52,843 bases of DNA. It comes from Nostoc sp. LEGE 12450. GTDB lineage: Bacteria > Cyanobacteriota > Cyanobacteriia > Cyanobacteriales > Nostocaceae. The notes under the pieces were generated by a model that saw nothing but the letters and a program-made list of their open reading frames with translations, made no database searches and was not told the origin of the DNA. Where the stretch lies: contig NZ_JADEXU010000044.1 of assembly GCF_015206895.1 (NCBI RefSeq), positions 1 through 52,843 of the forward strand, in the 5' to 3' direction. Made by a program: the position numbers and the translations under genes. This document shows, piece after piece, positions 9,229 through 17,007 of this stretch; the first letter of the stretch is position 1, and the number at the start of each line of letters is the position of its first letter.

Positions 9229-10065
9229 TTAGCTGCTACTTGGAATACGTTCGATTTCAGCATATCCACTGAAAATAAGTTTTTGACCTTCAGTTTCTAA
9301 TCGGTTGAGCCGCATTTTCACTCCATCAAGGTCAAAACGATCCAAATCAACCATATTATCTAAAATTTCTACCAGCGCTACGCTCAAGGTTTGCGAAATT
9401 TCCCGTTGTGCTTCTGGCACTTGGTCAAGCTCGATTTTTGGATCTTTGAAAGAAACTCGCCGCCGCCTTTCAATGCCTATAGTTAGGATCATGCTCAAGG
9501 GCACAAGTTCGCCATTGTTTAAATCTGCTTTTGCTACAACCTGCAACCGATTTTCTGGCAATAGCTGTACCTGAACATCTGTAAATGAAACGGGTTCACC
9601 GCCAGATAATGCCGTCAAAGAGGGTACGGAGAGGTTAAGCAGACGCTTTTTTACCAGTTCCGCACTAAAGGCTTGGTTGATGCCTACTTCTGATAGAATT
9701 ACTTGAGCGATCGCTTGAGTGGGTTGCTTAAGACTAAGTTTGCCCTTTAAAACCGAGCCGAAGTCAATAGCCACCGCATCAGTTTCAAAAGACATCTCTT
9801 CTACTGCGAAATCTCTCCGAATCACCAAGCCACGACCGCTCATTTTGAAGCTATCAATGCTGCCTTGCAAGAGCTTGCTGGAGGGGTAGCAGCGCACAAA
9901 GACTTCTACTGACTCGCTTTGGGTAAACAGGTGGCGAATCGTTTGGCTGGCGACCGTGTTGAGCATCCGCTCACCCCAATCAGTGCCTTTAGGATCTTGT
10001 AAACCAGTAAGTCCGCCGAACATGTGGTTCTTAGTCTCTAGAAGTTCTTTGTACTTTTGTAACAA
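9229..10065 (-). CDS. DUF2993 (LmeA-like) domain protein
   Basis: The 278-residue protein matches the DUF2993 family widespread in cyanobacteria and actinobacteria. The mycobacterial member LmeA is a cell-envelope phospholipid-binding protein. The visible pattern is a repeated beta-rich lipid-binding-type fold: SVEVFVRCYPSSKLLQGSIDSFKMSGRG, here given in two overlapping halves (SVEVFVRCYPSSKLL, then QGSIDSFKMSGRG), then DAVAIDFGSVLKGKLSLKQPT and a final LIFSGYAEIERIP strand. No clear signal peptide is seen, and the N-terminus contains a DPKGTDWGERML block. A second in-frame ATG at 10023 (giving MFGGLTGLQDP) is an equally good start. Function in cyanobacteria is unknown. Confidence 0.75.
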   Translation of the reverse strand: MLQKYKELLETKNHMFGGLTGLQDPKGTDWGERMLNTVASQTIRHLFTQSESVEVFVRCYPSSKLLQGSIDSFKMSGRGLVIRRDFAVEEMSFETDAVAIDFGSVLKGKLSLKQPTQAIAQVILSEVGINQAFSAELVKKRLLNLSVPSLTALSGGEPVSFTDVQVQLLPENRLQVVAKADLNNGELVPLSMILTIGIERRRRVSFKDPKIELDQVPEAQREISQTLSVALVEILDNMVDLDRFDLDGVKMRLNRLETEGQKLIFSGYAEIERIPSSS

Positions 10066-10284
10066 ATCGTGAAGAATACAGCAAGCGATCCCGTGATTAA
10101 TTGTGCTGATGGGTAGGAGTTGGATAACTGATGATTATAATTTAAACGTATCAAATGTTACTTTGCATCTAATGAGTGGGAATAATCAAACTAAGTTATT
10201 GCTAAGATTCTCACCAGTACTATATATGATACACAACTAGAGAGTGAACAATATCTTGAAGCTGCTATCTCCCAAGAAAAGATT

Positions 10285-10587
10285 ATGGATCAAATTTTGG
10301 TTCATATTGTCTTAGCGGGAAATCCAGATAAATCTTGGAAAGATATTTTGCTAGAATTACAAGCTGCGAATCTTAGTCCTGCCTCAATCGATGCGATTAC
10401 AGGTAATATAAAATCGCTACCATCTTTAGAAACTTTACTTGAGCAACTTAATATTGACTTTGCCGTACCTCTACTGGCGCAATGTCAAAAAATTGCTCAT
10501 CTAGACGGGGTAATTACACCAGCAGAAGCTAAGGCTATAGATTCTATTAACAAAAAGTTTAACTATGATTTAGCTGCAATTAAATAA
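10285..10587 (+). CDS. Small TerB-like protein or fragment
   Basis: A 100-residue ORF whose C-terminal third (LAQCQKIAHLDGVITPAEAKAID) resembles the end of TerB/tellurite-resistance-like helical domains, which carry an A-x-A-DG-x-I-x-x-E pattern. The reading frame stays open upstream to a TAA around 10192-10194, and the extra 30 or so codons read as plausible protein (QLESEQYLEAAISQEK), yet there is no ATG or GTG start there. It may therefore use an unusual start or be the 3' remnant of a longer gene. No shared operon is visible. Confidence 0.4.
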   Translation: MDQILVHIVLAGNPDKSWKDILLELQAANLSPASIDAITGNIKSLPSLETLLEQLNIDFAVPLLAQCQKIAHLDGVITPAEAKAIDSINKKFNYDLAAIK

Positions 10588-10645
10588 CCTGAATACTGGT
10601 ATTAATATTTTTTAGCAAAGGCGATCGCAATCTCTACATAAAAGT

Positions 10646-10680
10646 GCGTAGACGCGGAGCGGCTTGTCATCAGACATCGC
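10646..10680. repeat. Degenerate GCGTAG...CATCGC interspersed repeat
   Basis: GCGTAGACGCGGAGC followed by GGCTTGTC and CAGACATCGC resembles the interspersed Nostocales repeat that also occurs at 14888-14917 and 40622-40651, but with a longer middle part. It lies in the spacer after the TerB-like ORF. Confidence 0.45.
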
Positions 10681-10691
10681 ATCTCTACTAA

Positions 10692-10913
10692 TCATGAGGC
10701 TATCTGGTAAATTGCAGGACGATATCTCGGTTCAGGAATTAGTTTTCCCTCCTTTTTCGCAGCATCTAACCATGCTTCTTTTGCTTTCAAAACTTCATGA
10801 AGTGCTTCTTCTTCAGTTGAACCAAACGCTGAACAGTATTTCAAATCAGGAATATCAGCAATATAGCCCTCATCTTCTTGACTGTAGAAGATATTAATAT
10901 GATAGTTTTTCAT
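10692..10913 (-). CDS. hicB: HicB-family antitoxin
   Basis: This 73-residue protein has the HicB partial RNase H-like fold pattern: YHINIFYSQEDEGYIADIPDL, then the GSTEEEALHEVLKAKEAWLDAA helix. It ends in the short tail EPRYRPAIYQIAS, without the C-terminal DNA-binding domain that some HicB proteins carry. It probably neutralises the HicA toxin encoded immediately upstream. The HicA stop and HicB start overlap by four bases, so translation is likely coupled in the order toxin then antitoxin, which is usual for HicAB. Confidence 0.85.
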   Translation of the reverse strand: MKNYHINIFYSQEDEGYIADIPDLKYCSAFGSTEEEALHEVLKAKEAWLDAAKKEGKLIPEPRYRPAIYQIAS

Positions 10914-11167
10914 TCTTCATCCTCCAAAGTAAGTGTATATTTTTCAATCAAAATCAAAAATTGACGGACTTGATATGGAACAGTTTCGCCCTTTCGATTT
11001 TGCAGGTTAACAAGCTCAGGAATATCTGGATTAGTAAATATGTGGTGACTGCCATTAACCCGTGATAGATAAAATCCAAAAGCCTCAACCAAAGTCACCA
11101 GTTCATTAAATTGAATATTCTTAGAGCTAGAAAGAACTTTCTCTAGCAATTTACGCTTTTTCGACAT
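10910..11167 (-). CDS. hicA: HicA-family mRNA interferase toxin
   Basis: The 85-residue protein has the HicA double-stranded-RNA-binding-like fold. A central GSHHIF motif supplies the catalytic histidine, followed by PELVNLQNRKGETVPYQVRQ. HicA toxins cut mRNA independently of, or at, the ribosome until HicB binds them. An N-terminal helical extension of about 30 residues makes it a little longer than the shortest family members. It is the first gene of a two-gene unit with HicB, within a cluster that also holds a VapBC-like pair. Confidence 0.82.
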   Translation of the reverse strand: MSKKRKLLEKVLSSSKNIQFNELVTLVEAFGFYLSRVNGSHHIFTNPDIPELVNLQNRKGETVPYQVRQFLILIEKYTLTLEDEE

Positions 11168-11169
11168 TT

Positions 11170-11316
11170 CTACACTTTGGACTTTTGTAGATTCAGAGAG
11201 GAACGTTTTAAAGAATAGCCAAATTCGGACAGTGTATCTTCTGGCTCGAATAACATCTCAAAATAGTTTCTGGAAGTGTATGAGTGATTTGGTTGAAGAA
11301 TGGGAATTTTGTTCAT
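11170..11316 (-). CDS. 48-residue ORF of unknown function, possible gene remnant
   Basis: Between HicA and the PIN toxin, the minus strand carries a small frame from ATG (11314-11316) to TAG (11170-11172). It reads MNKIPILQPNHSYTSRNYF, continues with EMLFEPEDTLSEFGYSL and ends KRSSLNLQKSKV. It begins only after the VapC stop and stops two bases before the hicA start codon. The pattern looks like the N-terminus of a longer cyanobacterial protein, but I cannot name the family. It may be a remnant or a small gene upstream of hicA. Confidence 0.35.
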   Translation of the reverse strand: MNKIPILQPNHSYTSRNYFEMLFEPEDTLSEFGYSLKRSSLNLQKSKV

Positions 11317-11342
11317 AGCTGCGTAATTCATAATTGAGTTTT

Positions 11343-11759
11343 TTAACATATCATCAGATTTTCAAACGGATACTGATTTTTCCAACGGCAAGCATTAAAA
11401 TCTCTGAAATCTATAGACAAAATTCTTCCATGCCCCAGATGTTCTGCCAAAACTACTAACGAAGCATCGGCCAGATCCATTGGTAAGTTCGCATATTTTT
11501 CCATCAGTTCACAAATGCGTTTAGCATGATGGGGTTGCAAATCAAAAACCGTAAAGGCCCCTAAAAATAAGTTATTAATGAAACTTACTTGCGCGTGGTT
11601 CCCCATCTTTGTTAGCAGTAGATAGCAAGTCTCTGTAACGACAGCCCAAGTCGTAATCAGAGGTTCATTGACATTGGCAAGTACTGTTATTGCTTGAGTG
11701 TGGTACGAGTCATTGCGATTTGCCAATGCTAACCAAAAGCCAGTATCAACGATAACCAT
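11343..11759 (-). CDS. PIN-domain toxin, VapC-like
   Basis: This 138-residue PIN-domain protein probably acts as a Mg2+-dependent ribonuclease. The first acidic residue is in VIVDTGFWLALANR, a middle acidic residue is in VTETCYLL, and the third and fourth are in MDLADASLVVLAEH and LSIDFRDF. All four expected acidic positions are present, so the toxin looks intact. Its start overlaps the end of the upstream ribbon-helix-helix antitoxin gene by 14 bases, indicating translational coupling. The specific RNA target cannot be inferred. Confidence 0.85.
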   Translation of the reverse strand: MVIVDTGFWLALANRNDSYHTQAITVLANVNEPLITTWAVVTETCYLLLTKMGNHAQVSFINNLFLGAFTVFDLQPHHAKRICELMEKYANLPMDLADASLVVLAEHLGHGRILSIDFRDFNACRWKNQYPFENLMIC

Positions 11760-12006
11760 ACTTAGCTTTTAAACCATCTCTCAAAATTGATTTGTAATTT
11801 ACAGATAGATCCGGATGTGACTCACCGCAACCAATAAAGCCTGTTTGGGTGAGCATTGAGAAAGGATTCTTTTGCTCCTGCTGAAGCTGCTGGTAATACA
11901 ATTCAATAGCAGACTTAATCACATCTGTTACTGCCTGATTAGTCTGCTGTTGAATAAAGGCTAGTTTGTCAGCATACTCGTCATCTAATCGCGCATTAAT
12001 TCGCAT
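11746..12006 (-). CDS. Ribbon-helix-helix antitoxin of the PIN toxin
   Basis: The 86-residue protein starts with an RHH-type strand and helix (MRINARLDDEYADKLAFIQQ, then VTDVIKSAIELYYQQL) expected to dimerise and bind its own promoter. The C-terminal half (about 50-86) should wrap the PIN toxin. It precedes the toxin gene with a 14-base overlap. The sequence just upstream of its start (12007-12050) contains TTGTCATACATTTGTATGACAA, a near-perfect palindrome that is a good operator candidate. Confidence 0.8.
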   Translation of the reverse strand: MRINARLDDEYADKLAFIQQQTNQAVTDVIKSAIELYYQQLQQEQKNPFSMLTQTGFIGCGESHPDLSVNYKSILRDGLKAKYGYR

Positions 12007-12018
12007 GGTTAGGCTCGT

Positions 12019-12040
12019 TTGTCATACATTTGTATGACAA
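12019..12040. promoter_or_regulatory. Palindromic operator candidate of the RHH/PIN toxin-antitoxin pair
   Basis: TTGTCATACA and TGTATGACAA flank a two-base centre about 13-34 bases upstream of the antitoxin start on the minus strand. Perfect half-site symmetry and location fit an autoregulatory RHH binding site. No binding data can be read from sequence. Confidence 0.65.
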
Positions 12041-12054
12041 AAATAACATACCTT

Positions 12055-13305
12055 CTACCTCGTCAACAACTTCCGCCGCAGATTATCTAACGCTGCATTC
12101 GCACTAACATGACGAATTAGAGCGCGGCCTCTCACTGTACCAAACTGATATTCAAAACTTGTCACTTCATCCTTTGGCCCAGCTAAACCAACGTAAACTA
12201 AACCCACTGGCTTCGTATCTGTCCCTCCAGTTGGACCAGCAATACCAGTAATACTCAATCCCCAAGTTGTTGCAAGACGAGTTTTGACTCCAATTGCCAT
12301 TTGCTCTGCAACAGTTGCACTTACTGCCCCAAATTTATCTAAATCTTCCTGGTTAACCCCCAGCAGCTTAATCTTCACCGAATTGTCATAAGAAATTACT
12401 CCACCCCAAAAGTAATCAGAACTTCCAGAAATCTCAGTCAACATTTGCCCTAAACCGCCACCAGTGCAAGATTCTGCCACCGAAAGCGTTTCTTTTGATG
12501 CCCGCAATAACTCACCGACAACGGAAGCAAGAGTATCATTATTAACACCGTAAAAATCTAGCCCGGCAATTTCTTTAAGTTGTTTCTCAATGGGCGCAAT
12601 TAGTTCTTCTGCGGCTGCTTCGGAAGTGGCTTTAGCAGAAACTCGCAATCTTACTTCCCCTTTACCTGCATAAGGGGCTACTGTGGGATTTGGCAACTTC
12701 AAATAAGAAGCAACTTTTTCCGCCAAAGCAGATTCACCAATACCCCAAAATTTTAAACTCCGGCTGTAAATAATTTCTTTACCCCAACCTTGACTTTTGA
12801 GAAATGGGACGGCTGTTTCTTCCCACATTGGGTACATTTCACTGGGAACACCGGGAAAGGTAAAAATTGTGATTTCAGGACGAGGTTGCCAAATGATACC
12901 GGGTGCTGTTCCTGTGGGGTTGGGGAGAATTTCTGCACCTTGGGGAATCAAAGCCTGTTTGCGGTTACTTGGCGACATAACCCGACCTCGTTGGGCGAAT
13001 TTCTGGGTTATGTCTTCGATAATTTCTGGGTTTTCTACCAAAGGGGTTTTAAAAAAATCGGCGATGGTTTCGCAGGTGAGATCATCTGGTGTGGGGCCGA
13101 GTCCACCAGTGAAAATGAGAATTTGCGCTCTGGAAATAGCAATTTCTATAACTTGCTTCAACCGTTCTGGATTATCCCCAACTACTGTTTGATAATAGTG
13201 GGGAATTCCTAGCTGCGCTAATTGTTGCGCCAAATATTGAGCATTGCCGTTGAGGATATCTCCTAGCAGCAATTCAGTACCAACACAAATAATTTCTGCA
13301 CTCAT
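12055..13305 (-). CDS. cinA: CinA-family nicotinamide-nucleotide amidase/pyrophosphatase-type protein
   Basis: The 416-residue protein has the two domains of full-length CinA. Residues 1 to about 170 form a molybdopterin-binding-like (COG1058) domain starting MSAEIICVGTELLLGDILNG with GGLGPTPDD. Residues about 255-416 form the PncC-type NMN deamidase domain with SVAESCTGGGLGQMLTEISG and SITGIAGPTGGTDTKPVGLVY. Full-length CinA proteins recycle NMN and pyridine-nucleotide by-products; a competence link is family lore. The gene begins immediately before a block of tandem repeats that separates it from glyA, upstream on the same strand. Confidence 0.92.
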   Translation of the reverse strand: MSAEIICVGTELLLGDILNGNAQYLAQQLAQLGIPHYYQTVVGDNPERLKQVIEIAISRAQILIFTGGLGPTPDDLTCETIADFFKTPLVENPEIIEDITQKFAQRGRVMSPSNRKQALIPQGAEILPNPTGTAPGIIWQPRPEITIFTFPGVPSEMYPMWEETAVPFLKSQGWGKEIIYSRSLKFWGIGESALAEKVASYLKLPNPTVAPYAGKGEVRLRVSAKATSEAAAEELIAPIEKQLKEIAGLDFYGVNNDTLASVVGELLRASKETLSVAESCTGGGLGQMLTEISGSSDYFWGGVISYDNSVKIKLLGVNQEDLDKFGAVSATVAEQMAIGVKTRLATTWGLSITGIAGPTGGTDTKPVGLVYVGLAGPKDEVTSFEYQFGTVRGRALIRHVSANAALDNLRRKLLTR

Positions 13306-13306
13306 T

Positions 13307-13400
13307 GGAATTGGGAATTGAGAATTGAGAATTGGGAATGGGGAATTGGGAATGGGGAATTGGGGAAGAAGAACTATTTACCAATACCCCATCCCCCATG
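13307..13400. repeat. Short tandem repeat block (GGGAATTGAGAATTG type)
   Basis: Seven-base variants of GGAATTG/GGGAATG are repeated from 13307 to about 13368, followed by partly complementary CCAATACCCCATCCCCCATGCCC up to about 13406. This is the STRR type typical of Nostocales. It separates glyA from cinA and could form a hairpin. Confidence 0.8.
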
Positions 13401-13405
13401 CCCAA

Positions 13406-14689
13406 TTATGCTAGTGCTGGTACAGGAATTTCCAGGTGAGGATATAAGGGGAAGCGATCGCACAATGCTGCTACCCGTTGCCGACAATCTTGGGTTACTA
13501 CGTCGGAATCTGGAGAAAGCAGGCGATCGCTAATAATATTTGCAATCTCGGTAAATTCTGCTACTCCTAAGCCCCGCGTGGTCATTGCTGGCGAACCTAA
13601 TCTCAGACCACTGGTAACAAATGGCGATTGCGGATCAAAGGGAATGGTATTCTTGTTAGCTGTAATATTTACGGTACTGACTAGCTTATCGGCTTGCTTA
13701 CCAGTTAGATTTACAGAACGTAAATCCACGAGAAGTAAATGGTTGTCAGTGCCATCTGACACTAACTTTAAGCCTCTATTTTGTAGTTGCTCTGCCAAAG
13801 CACGAGCATTTTCAATTACTTGGGCAGAATAGGTTTTAAACTCAGGCTTTAAAGCTTCTCCAAAAGCCACTGCTTTACCAGCAATGACGTGTTCCAGTGG
13901 CCCGCCCTGAGTACCAGGAAAAACAGATTTATCTAGCTTTTTACCTAGTTCTGCATCACTAGTCAAGATTAAACCACCTCTAGGGCCGCGGAGAGTCTTA
14001 TGCGTAGTTGTTGTTACTACATGACAATGAGGAATGGGGTCAGGATGAAGACCGCTAGCAACTAAACCAGCGATATGAGCAATATCGGCAAGTAAGTAAG
14101 CACCGACTTCATCAGCAATACTACGGAATTTTTCAAAATCAATTATCCGGGGATAAGCCGAATAACCACAAATCAAGAGCTTAGGACGCTCCCTCAGCGC
14201 CAGCTCCCGAATTTGGTCATAGTCAAGTTGTTCTGTTTGTTGACTGACACCGTAGTGGCTAACTTGAAACCACTTACCTGAGACATTTACAGGTGAACCG
14301 TGGGTGAGATGTCCCCCGTGAGACAAATCCATCCCCATAATTTTGTCTCCTGGTTGCAGCAGCGACAGGAACACAGCAAAATTGGCTTGTGCGCCAGAAT
14401 GGGGTTGCACATTTGCATGAGCAGCGCCAAATATCTGTTTAGCGCGGTTGATCGCTAGTTGCTCGATTTTGTCAACATACTCACAACCGCCATAGTAGCG
14501 TTTACCAGGCAATCCCTCGGCATATTTATTTGTCAGTACCGAACCTTGAGCCGCCAGCACAGCAGCAGAGGTAAAGTTTTCGCTAGCAATCAACTCCAAG
14601 TGATCTCGCTGGCGTTGTAGTTCGTCGTTGATTAACTCCGCGATCGCTGGATCGCTGGAGGAAAGAAAGTCTGAATTAGTCCTAGTCAC
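13406..14689 (-). CDS. glyA: Serine hydroxymethyltransferase
   Basis: This PLP enzyme interconverts serine and glycine while loading one-carbon units on tetrahydrofolate; in cyanobacteria it feeds one-carbon metabolism and photorespiratory glycine/serine balance. Family blocks visible are [15 protein letters not shown] near residue 35, [18 protein letters not shown], and [16 protein letters not shown] around residue 230, which contains the PLP-binding lysine. The length (427) is normal. It is followed on the same strand by cinA after a repeat block. The ATG start is supported by the MTRTNSDFL leader preceding the conserved [12 protein letters not shown] region. Confidence 0.95.
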   Translation of the reverse strand: MTRTNSDFLSSSDPAIAELINDELQRQRDHLELIASENFTSAAVLAAQGSVLTNKYAEGLPGKRYYGGCEYVDKIEQLAINRAKQIFGAAHANVQPHSGAQANFAVFLSLLQPGDKIMGMDLSHGGHLTHGSPVNVSGKWFQVSHYGVSQQTEQLDYDQIRELALRERPKLLICGYSAYPRIIDFEKFRSIADEVGAYLLADIAHIAGLVASGLHPDPIPHCHVVTTTTHKTLRGPRGGLILTSDAELGKKLDKSVFPGTQGGPLEHVIAGKAVAFGEALKPEFKTYSAQVIENARALAEQLQNRGLKLVSDGTDNHLLLVDLRSVNLTGKQADKLVSTVNITANKNTIPFDPQSPFVTSGLRLGSPAMTTRGLGVAEFTEIANIISDRLLSPDSDVVTQDCRQRVAALCDRFPLYPHLEIPVPALA

Positions 14690-15034
14690 TTCAATTATCC
14701 TTATGGAAATTTGTACAACGGCTGATTTTGGTTTGGCACAGCACCTAACAGCTTTATAGAGGCGATTAATCGTCTCCGTATTCTAGAGGTTTGTTTGTGC
14801 CAACTTATTTATTATTAGGCGTAAGCTTGATTAATGCATTAATTATCATAACGTTGCTTTTTGAAGCTGGACTAAATAAAACTTCTGGCGTAGGCATAGC
14901 CCGTCGGAGACATCGCTCCTCGGTAGAACAAAAAGCTGAACGCTTCGGCAATTAACTATCGGTAATACAACCCTTGCGAAACATGGCTAGGAACCTCTAC
15001 CCTGGGAAACTTAATCAGTCAGAATTGTGGACAA
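14690..15034. other. Divergent spacer between glyA and the LSDAT gene
   Basis: No ORF. It holds a near-palindrome at 14759-14776 (GAGGCGATTAATCGTCTC), an AT-rich region at 14800-14875, and a 30-bp interspersed repeat at 14888-14917. Promoters for both divergent genes must lie here or in the adjacent coding ends; no consensus box could be assigned. Confidence 0.45.
14888..14917. repeat. 30-bp GCGTAGGC...CATCGCT interspersed repeat
   Basis: Starts GCGTAGGCATAGCCCGTCGG and ends AGACATCGCT. It matches 27 of 30 bases of the copy at 40622-40651, which lies inside a rhodanese gene. The near-identity at two unrelated places marks it as a dispersed repeat. Confidence 0.75.
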
Positions 15035-15787
15035 ATGAAAAATCCTGTGAAACTTACCTTTGACAGCGGACAAACAGCATTAGCTATTCGAGTCGATCGA
15101 CAAGGCGAATTACCAGATGCTCTTGAGCAAATAGGGCTTGGCGCTTCGCGTTCTATTTTAGTAGTGGTAGGGGGTGCAAGTAAAATCAGTGAAGCTGATT
15201 TTCTTCGTATTAAACGGTTGTTTACGGAAGTTTTAGCCCCCATAGCCGAAAGTTTGGGTGCTTATGTTGTCGATGGAGGTACGGATGCGGGAGTTATGCA
15301 ATTGATGGGTGAGGCTCGTAGCCAGATAGGTGCTAAGTTTGCTTTGATTGGTGTAACACCTGAAAACAAAGTGGCTTTACCTAATCAACAAGAACCCGGT
15401 GCTGATTTGACACCGTTAGAGCCAAACCATACTCATTTTGTACTGGTTCCTGGCGATAATTGGGGCGACGAATCACCTTGGATATCTGACGTTGCAACTA
15501 TGCTGGCTAATAATGCACCTTCAGTAACTGTACTTTTAAACGGTGGTGAGATCACCTTTGATGATGCGTTTTATAGCGTTAATACTGGAAGGTTAGTTGT
15601 TGTGATTGCTGGTAGTGGTAGAACCGCAGATATCCTTGCCGATGCCTTGCGTGGAGAGGGTACTGATGAGCGAGCTAAAAAGTTAGCAAAATCTGGTATA
15701 TTACAATACGTCAACTTGATTGATATCGAGAATGGGGTTAAAAATTTAGGCCAAATGATTAAAGATTTGCTTTCTACGCAGGAGTGA
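15035..15787 (+). CDS. LSDAT/SLOG-family nucleotide-sensor-like protein
   Basis: The 250-residue protein fits the prokaryotic LSDAT group of the SLOG superfamily, Rossmann-like proteins related to LOG, Smf/DprA and the sensor region of TRPM channels, which are predicted to bind nucleotide-derived ligands. Visible elements are ILVVVGGASKISEADF (41-56), the glycine-rich VVDGGTDAGVMQLMGEAR (78-95), FALIGVTPE (102-110), HFVLVPGDNWGDESPWI (134-150), VTVLLNGG (164-171) and LVVVIAGSGRTADILADAL near 190-208. No membrane segment is present. A DUF4231/SLATT membrane gene starts 3 bases after its stop, forming the sensor-plus-2TM-effector arrangement predicted for conflict systems. The ligand and enzymatic activity are unknown. 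Confidence 0.8.
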   Translation: MKNPVKLTFDSGQTALAIRVDRQGELPDALEQIGLGASRSILVVVGGASKISEADFLRIKRLFTEVLAPIAESLGAYVVDGGTDAGVMQLMGEARSQIGAKFALIGVTPENKVALPNQQEPGADLTPLEPNHTHFVLVPGDNWGDESPWISDVATMLANNAPSVTVLLNGGEITFDDAFYSVNTGRLVVVIAGSGRTADILADALRGEGTDERAKKLAKSGILQYVNLIDIENGVKNLGQMIKDLLSTQE

Positions 15788-15790
15788 ATA

Positions 15791-16414
15791 ATGGCAAAAA
15801 AAGATAGTTATCAGGAATTTTTAAGGGAAGATTTTAACAAGTTATTTGAAGGTATGAATTTAGGCGATGGGCAAAAGCATTTTTTGCAATCGCGCTGGTT
15901 AGAGCAAGTACTTTGGATGGAAGGTAAGGCTAATTTATCACGCGATCGCCATTATTTTTTGCGGATAACAACTATTATTGGCGGTGTAATTCTCCCAGCA
16001 CTGGTAAGTTTAAACATTAACACTACTTCTAATTTACAAGTTAACGATAGGGCCAGAAATATCATTATCTGGTCAACTTTTGGTTTGAGTCAAATTGTTG
16101 CTATTAGTGCTGCCATTGAAGAGTTTTTTCATTACGGTGAACGTTGGCGACACTATCGTCGTACAGTCGAATCTTTGAAAACCCAAGGGTGGCAATTCTC
16201 CCAGTTGACTGGCCCTTATCGTGATTATACAAGCCACCAACAAGCGTTTAATCTTTTTGCGAGTAATGTAGAAGATGTTATTCAACGAGATGTTGAAATA
16301 TATTCCACTCAAGTTATACAAGAAAAGAAAGAAGAAAAACAGAGCCAGGAAAACTATATCCTGATGCCAAATGCAAAGATAACCAATTTAGAAGAAAAGA
16401 AAGAGGAAAAATAA
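15791..16414 (+). CDS. DUF4231/SLATT-like two-helix membrane protein, putative pore effector
   Basis: The 207-residue protein matches DUF4231, part of the SLATT group of small membrane proteins that accompany SLOG- and SMODS-type sensors. A helical lead-in contains QSRWLEQVLWMEGKANLSRD. Two hydrophobic segments follow at about 57-75 (FLRITTIIGGVILPALVSL) and 90-109 (NIIIWSTFGLSQIVAISAAI). Next comes the conserved cytosolic block EEFFHYGERWRHYRRTVESL (110-129) and GWQFSQLTGPYRDY. The C-terminus is a highly charged EKKEEKQ tail with a repeat of EEKKEEK. The start is 3 bases after the LSDAT stop, so both are surely co-transcribed. By family analogy it may form a pore or depolarise the membrane when the partner senses a ligand; this is inference. 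Confidence 0.8.
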   Translation: MAKKDSYQEFLREDFNKLFEGMNLGDGQKHFLQSRWLEQVLWMEGKANLSRDRHYFLRITTIIGGVILPALVSLNINTTSNLQVNDRARNIIIWSTFGLSQIVAISAAIEEFFHYGERWRHYRRTVESLKTQGWQFSQLTGPYRDYTSHQQAFNLFASNVEDVIQRDVEIYSTQVIQEKKEEKQSQENYILMPNAKITNLEEKKEEK

Positions 16415-17007
16415 AATCGGAAAAACAAGATATTGCGAGAGTTATAAGTTGAATTTGCTGTATTTACATATTTTTTTACGAATTACATTAGCGTAGCATT
16501 AGCGGTTTGAAAGCGTCATTAAAAATGATTTTCACGGGAGTTAGGGAGAATCAAGCATTAAACTAAGCTGATTGATTTGAAAGAACTCTCATCTGCATTG
16601 GTGCAGCCATCGATTTTTTAAATAAACTCTCCCCCGTTAGATAAAAACATGAGGAGAGCTAGAACAAAGTTCGGTAGGGTAATCGGGCTACTTAAGTTTT
16701 TATTATTTTTAGACTTGATCTTATTCCTCCTAAAGACAGATAAATATTTCATTGGAATTCCACGTTGGTAGCTTTTGAAAAAAATTCCCCATTTCTATCT
16801 AGAAATGGGGAAATAGGAGTTAAAGTTCGTCAGGTGATCGGAATATCTGTTTATTTTGTCCTGATACTATCTTTCTCAATTCCTCCATTAGAGAGAGAAA
16901 TACTCTCTCAAAATGTTGAGATATGTGTTTCTTAGCACTGTCAGGTTAAATTTGGAATTTTGAATCTTTCAATTCCATTATCCAAAATTTAAAATTCAGT
17001 GAGTTAA
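16415..17007. other. 593-base spacer between DUF4231 and M16 genes
   Basis: No ORF is supported. The spacer contains an interspersed repeat (TACATTAGCGTAGCATTAGCG to about GCGTCATTA, 16484-16528, related to the one at 36961-37000), a strong hairpin at 16785-16812, a smaller AGAGAG/CTCTCT hairpin near 16890-16915, and AT-rich AAAATTTAAAATTC repeats close to 17000. Confidence 0.5.
16785..16812 (-). terminator. Intrinsic terminator downstream of the M16 gene
   Basis: TTCCCCATTTCT (16785-16796), loop ATCT, AGAAATGGGGAA (16801-16812): 12 perfect base pairs. Read on the minus strand the stem is followed by a T-run (complement of the A-rich 16777-16784), the layout of an intrinsic terminator about 195 bases after the M16 stop. 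Confidence 0.7.

Noticed and set aside
10664..10897. 77-codon + strand ORF over hicB
   Set aside because: It is antisense to the clear HicB frame and reads as low-quality protein.
12753..13212. Several ORFs of 61-140 codons on both strands within cinA
   Set aside because: They lie in other frames of a well-conserved cinA gene and show no protein family features.
13307..13400. Regularly spaced repeats that could suggest a CRISPR array
   Set aside because: The units are about seven bases with no unique spacers; this is the short tandem repeat type of Nostocales.
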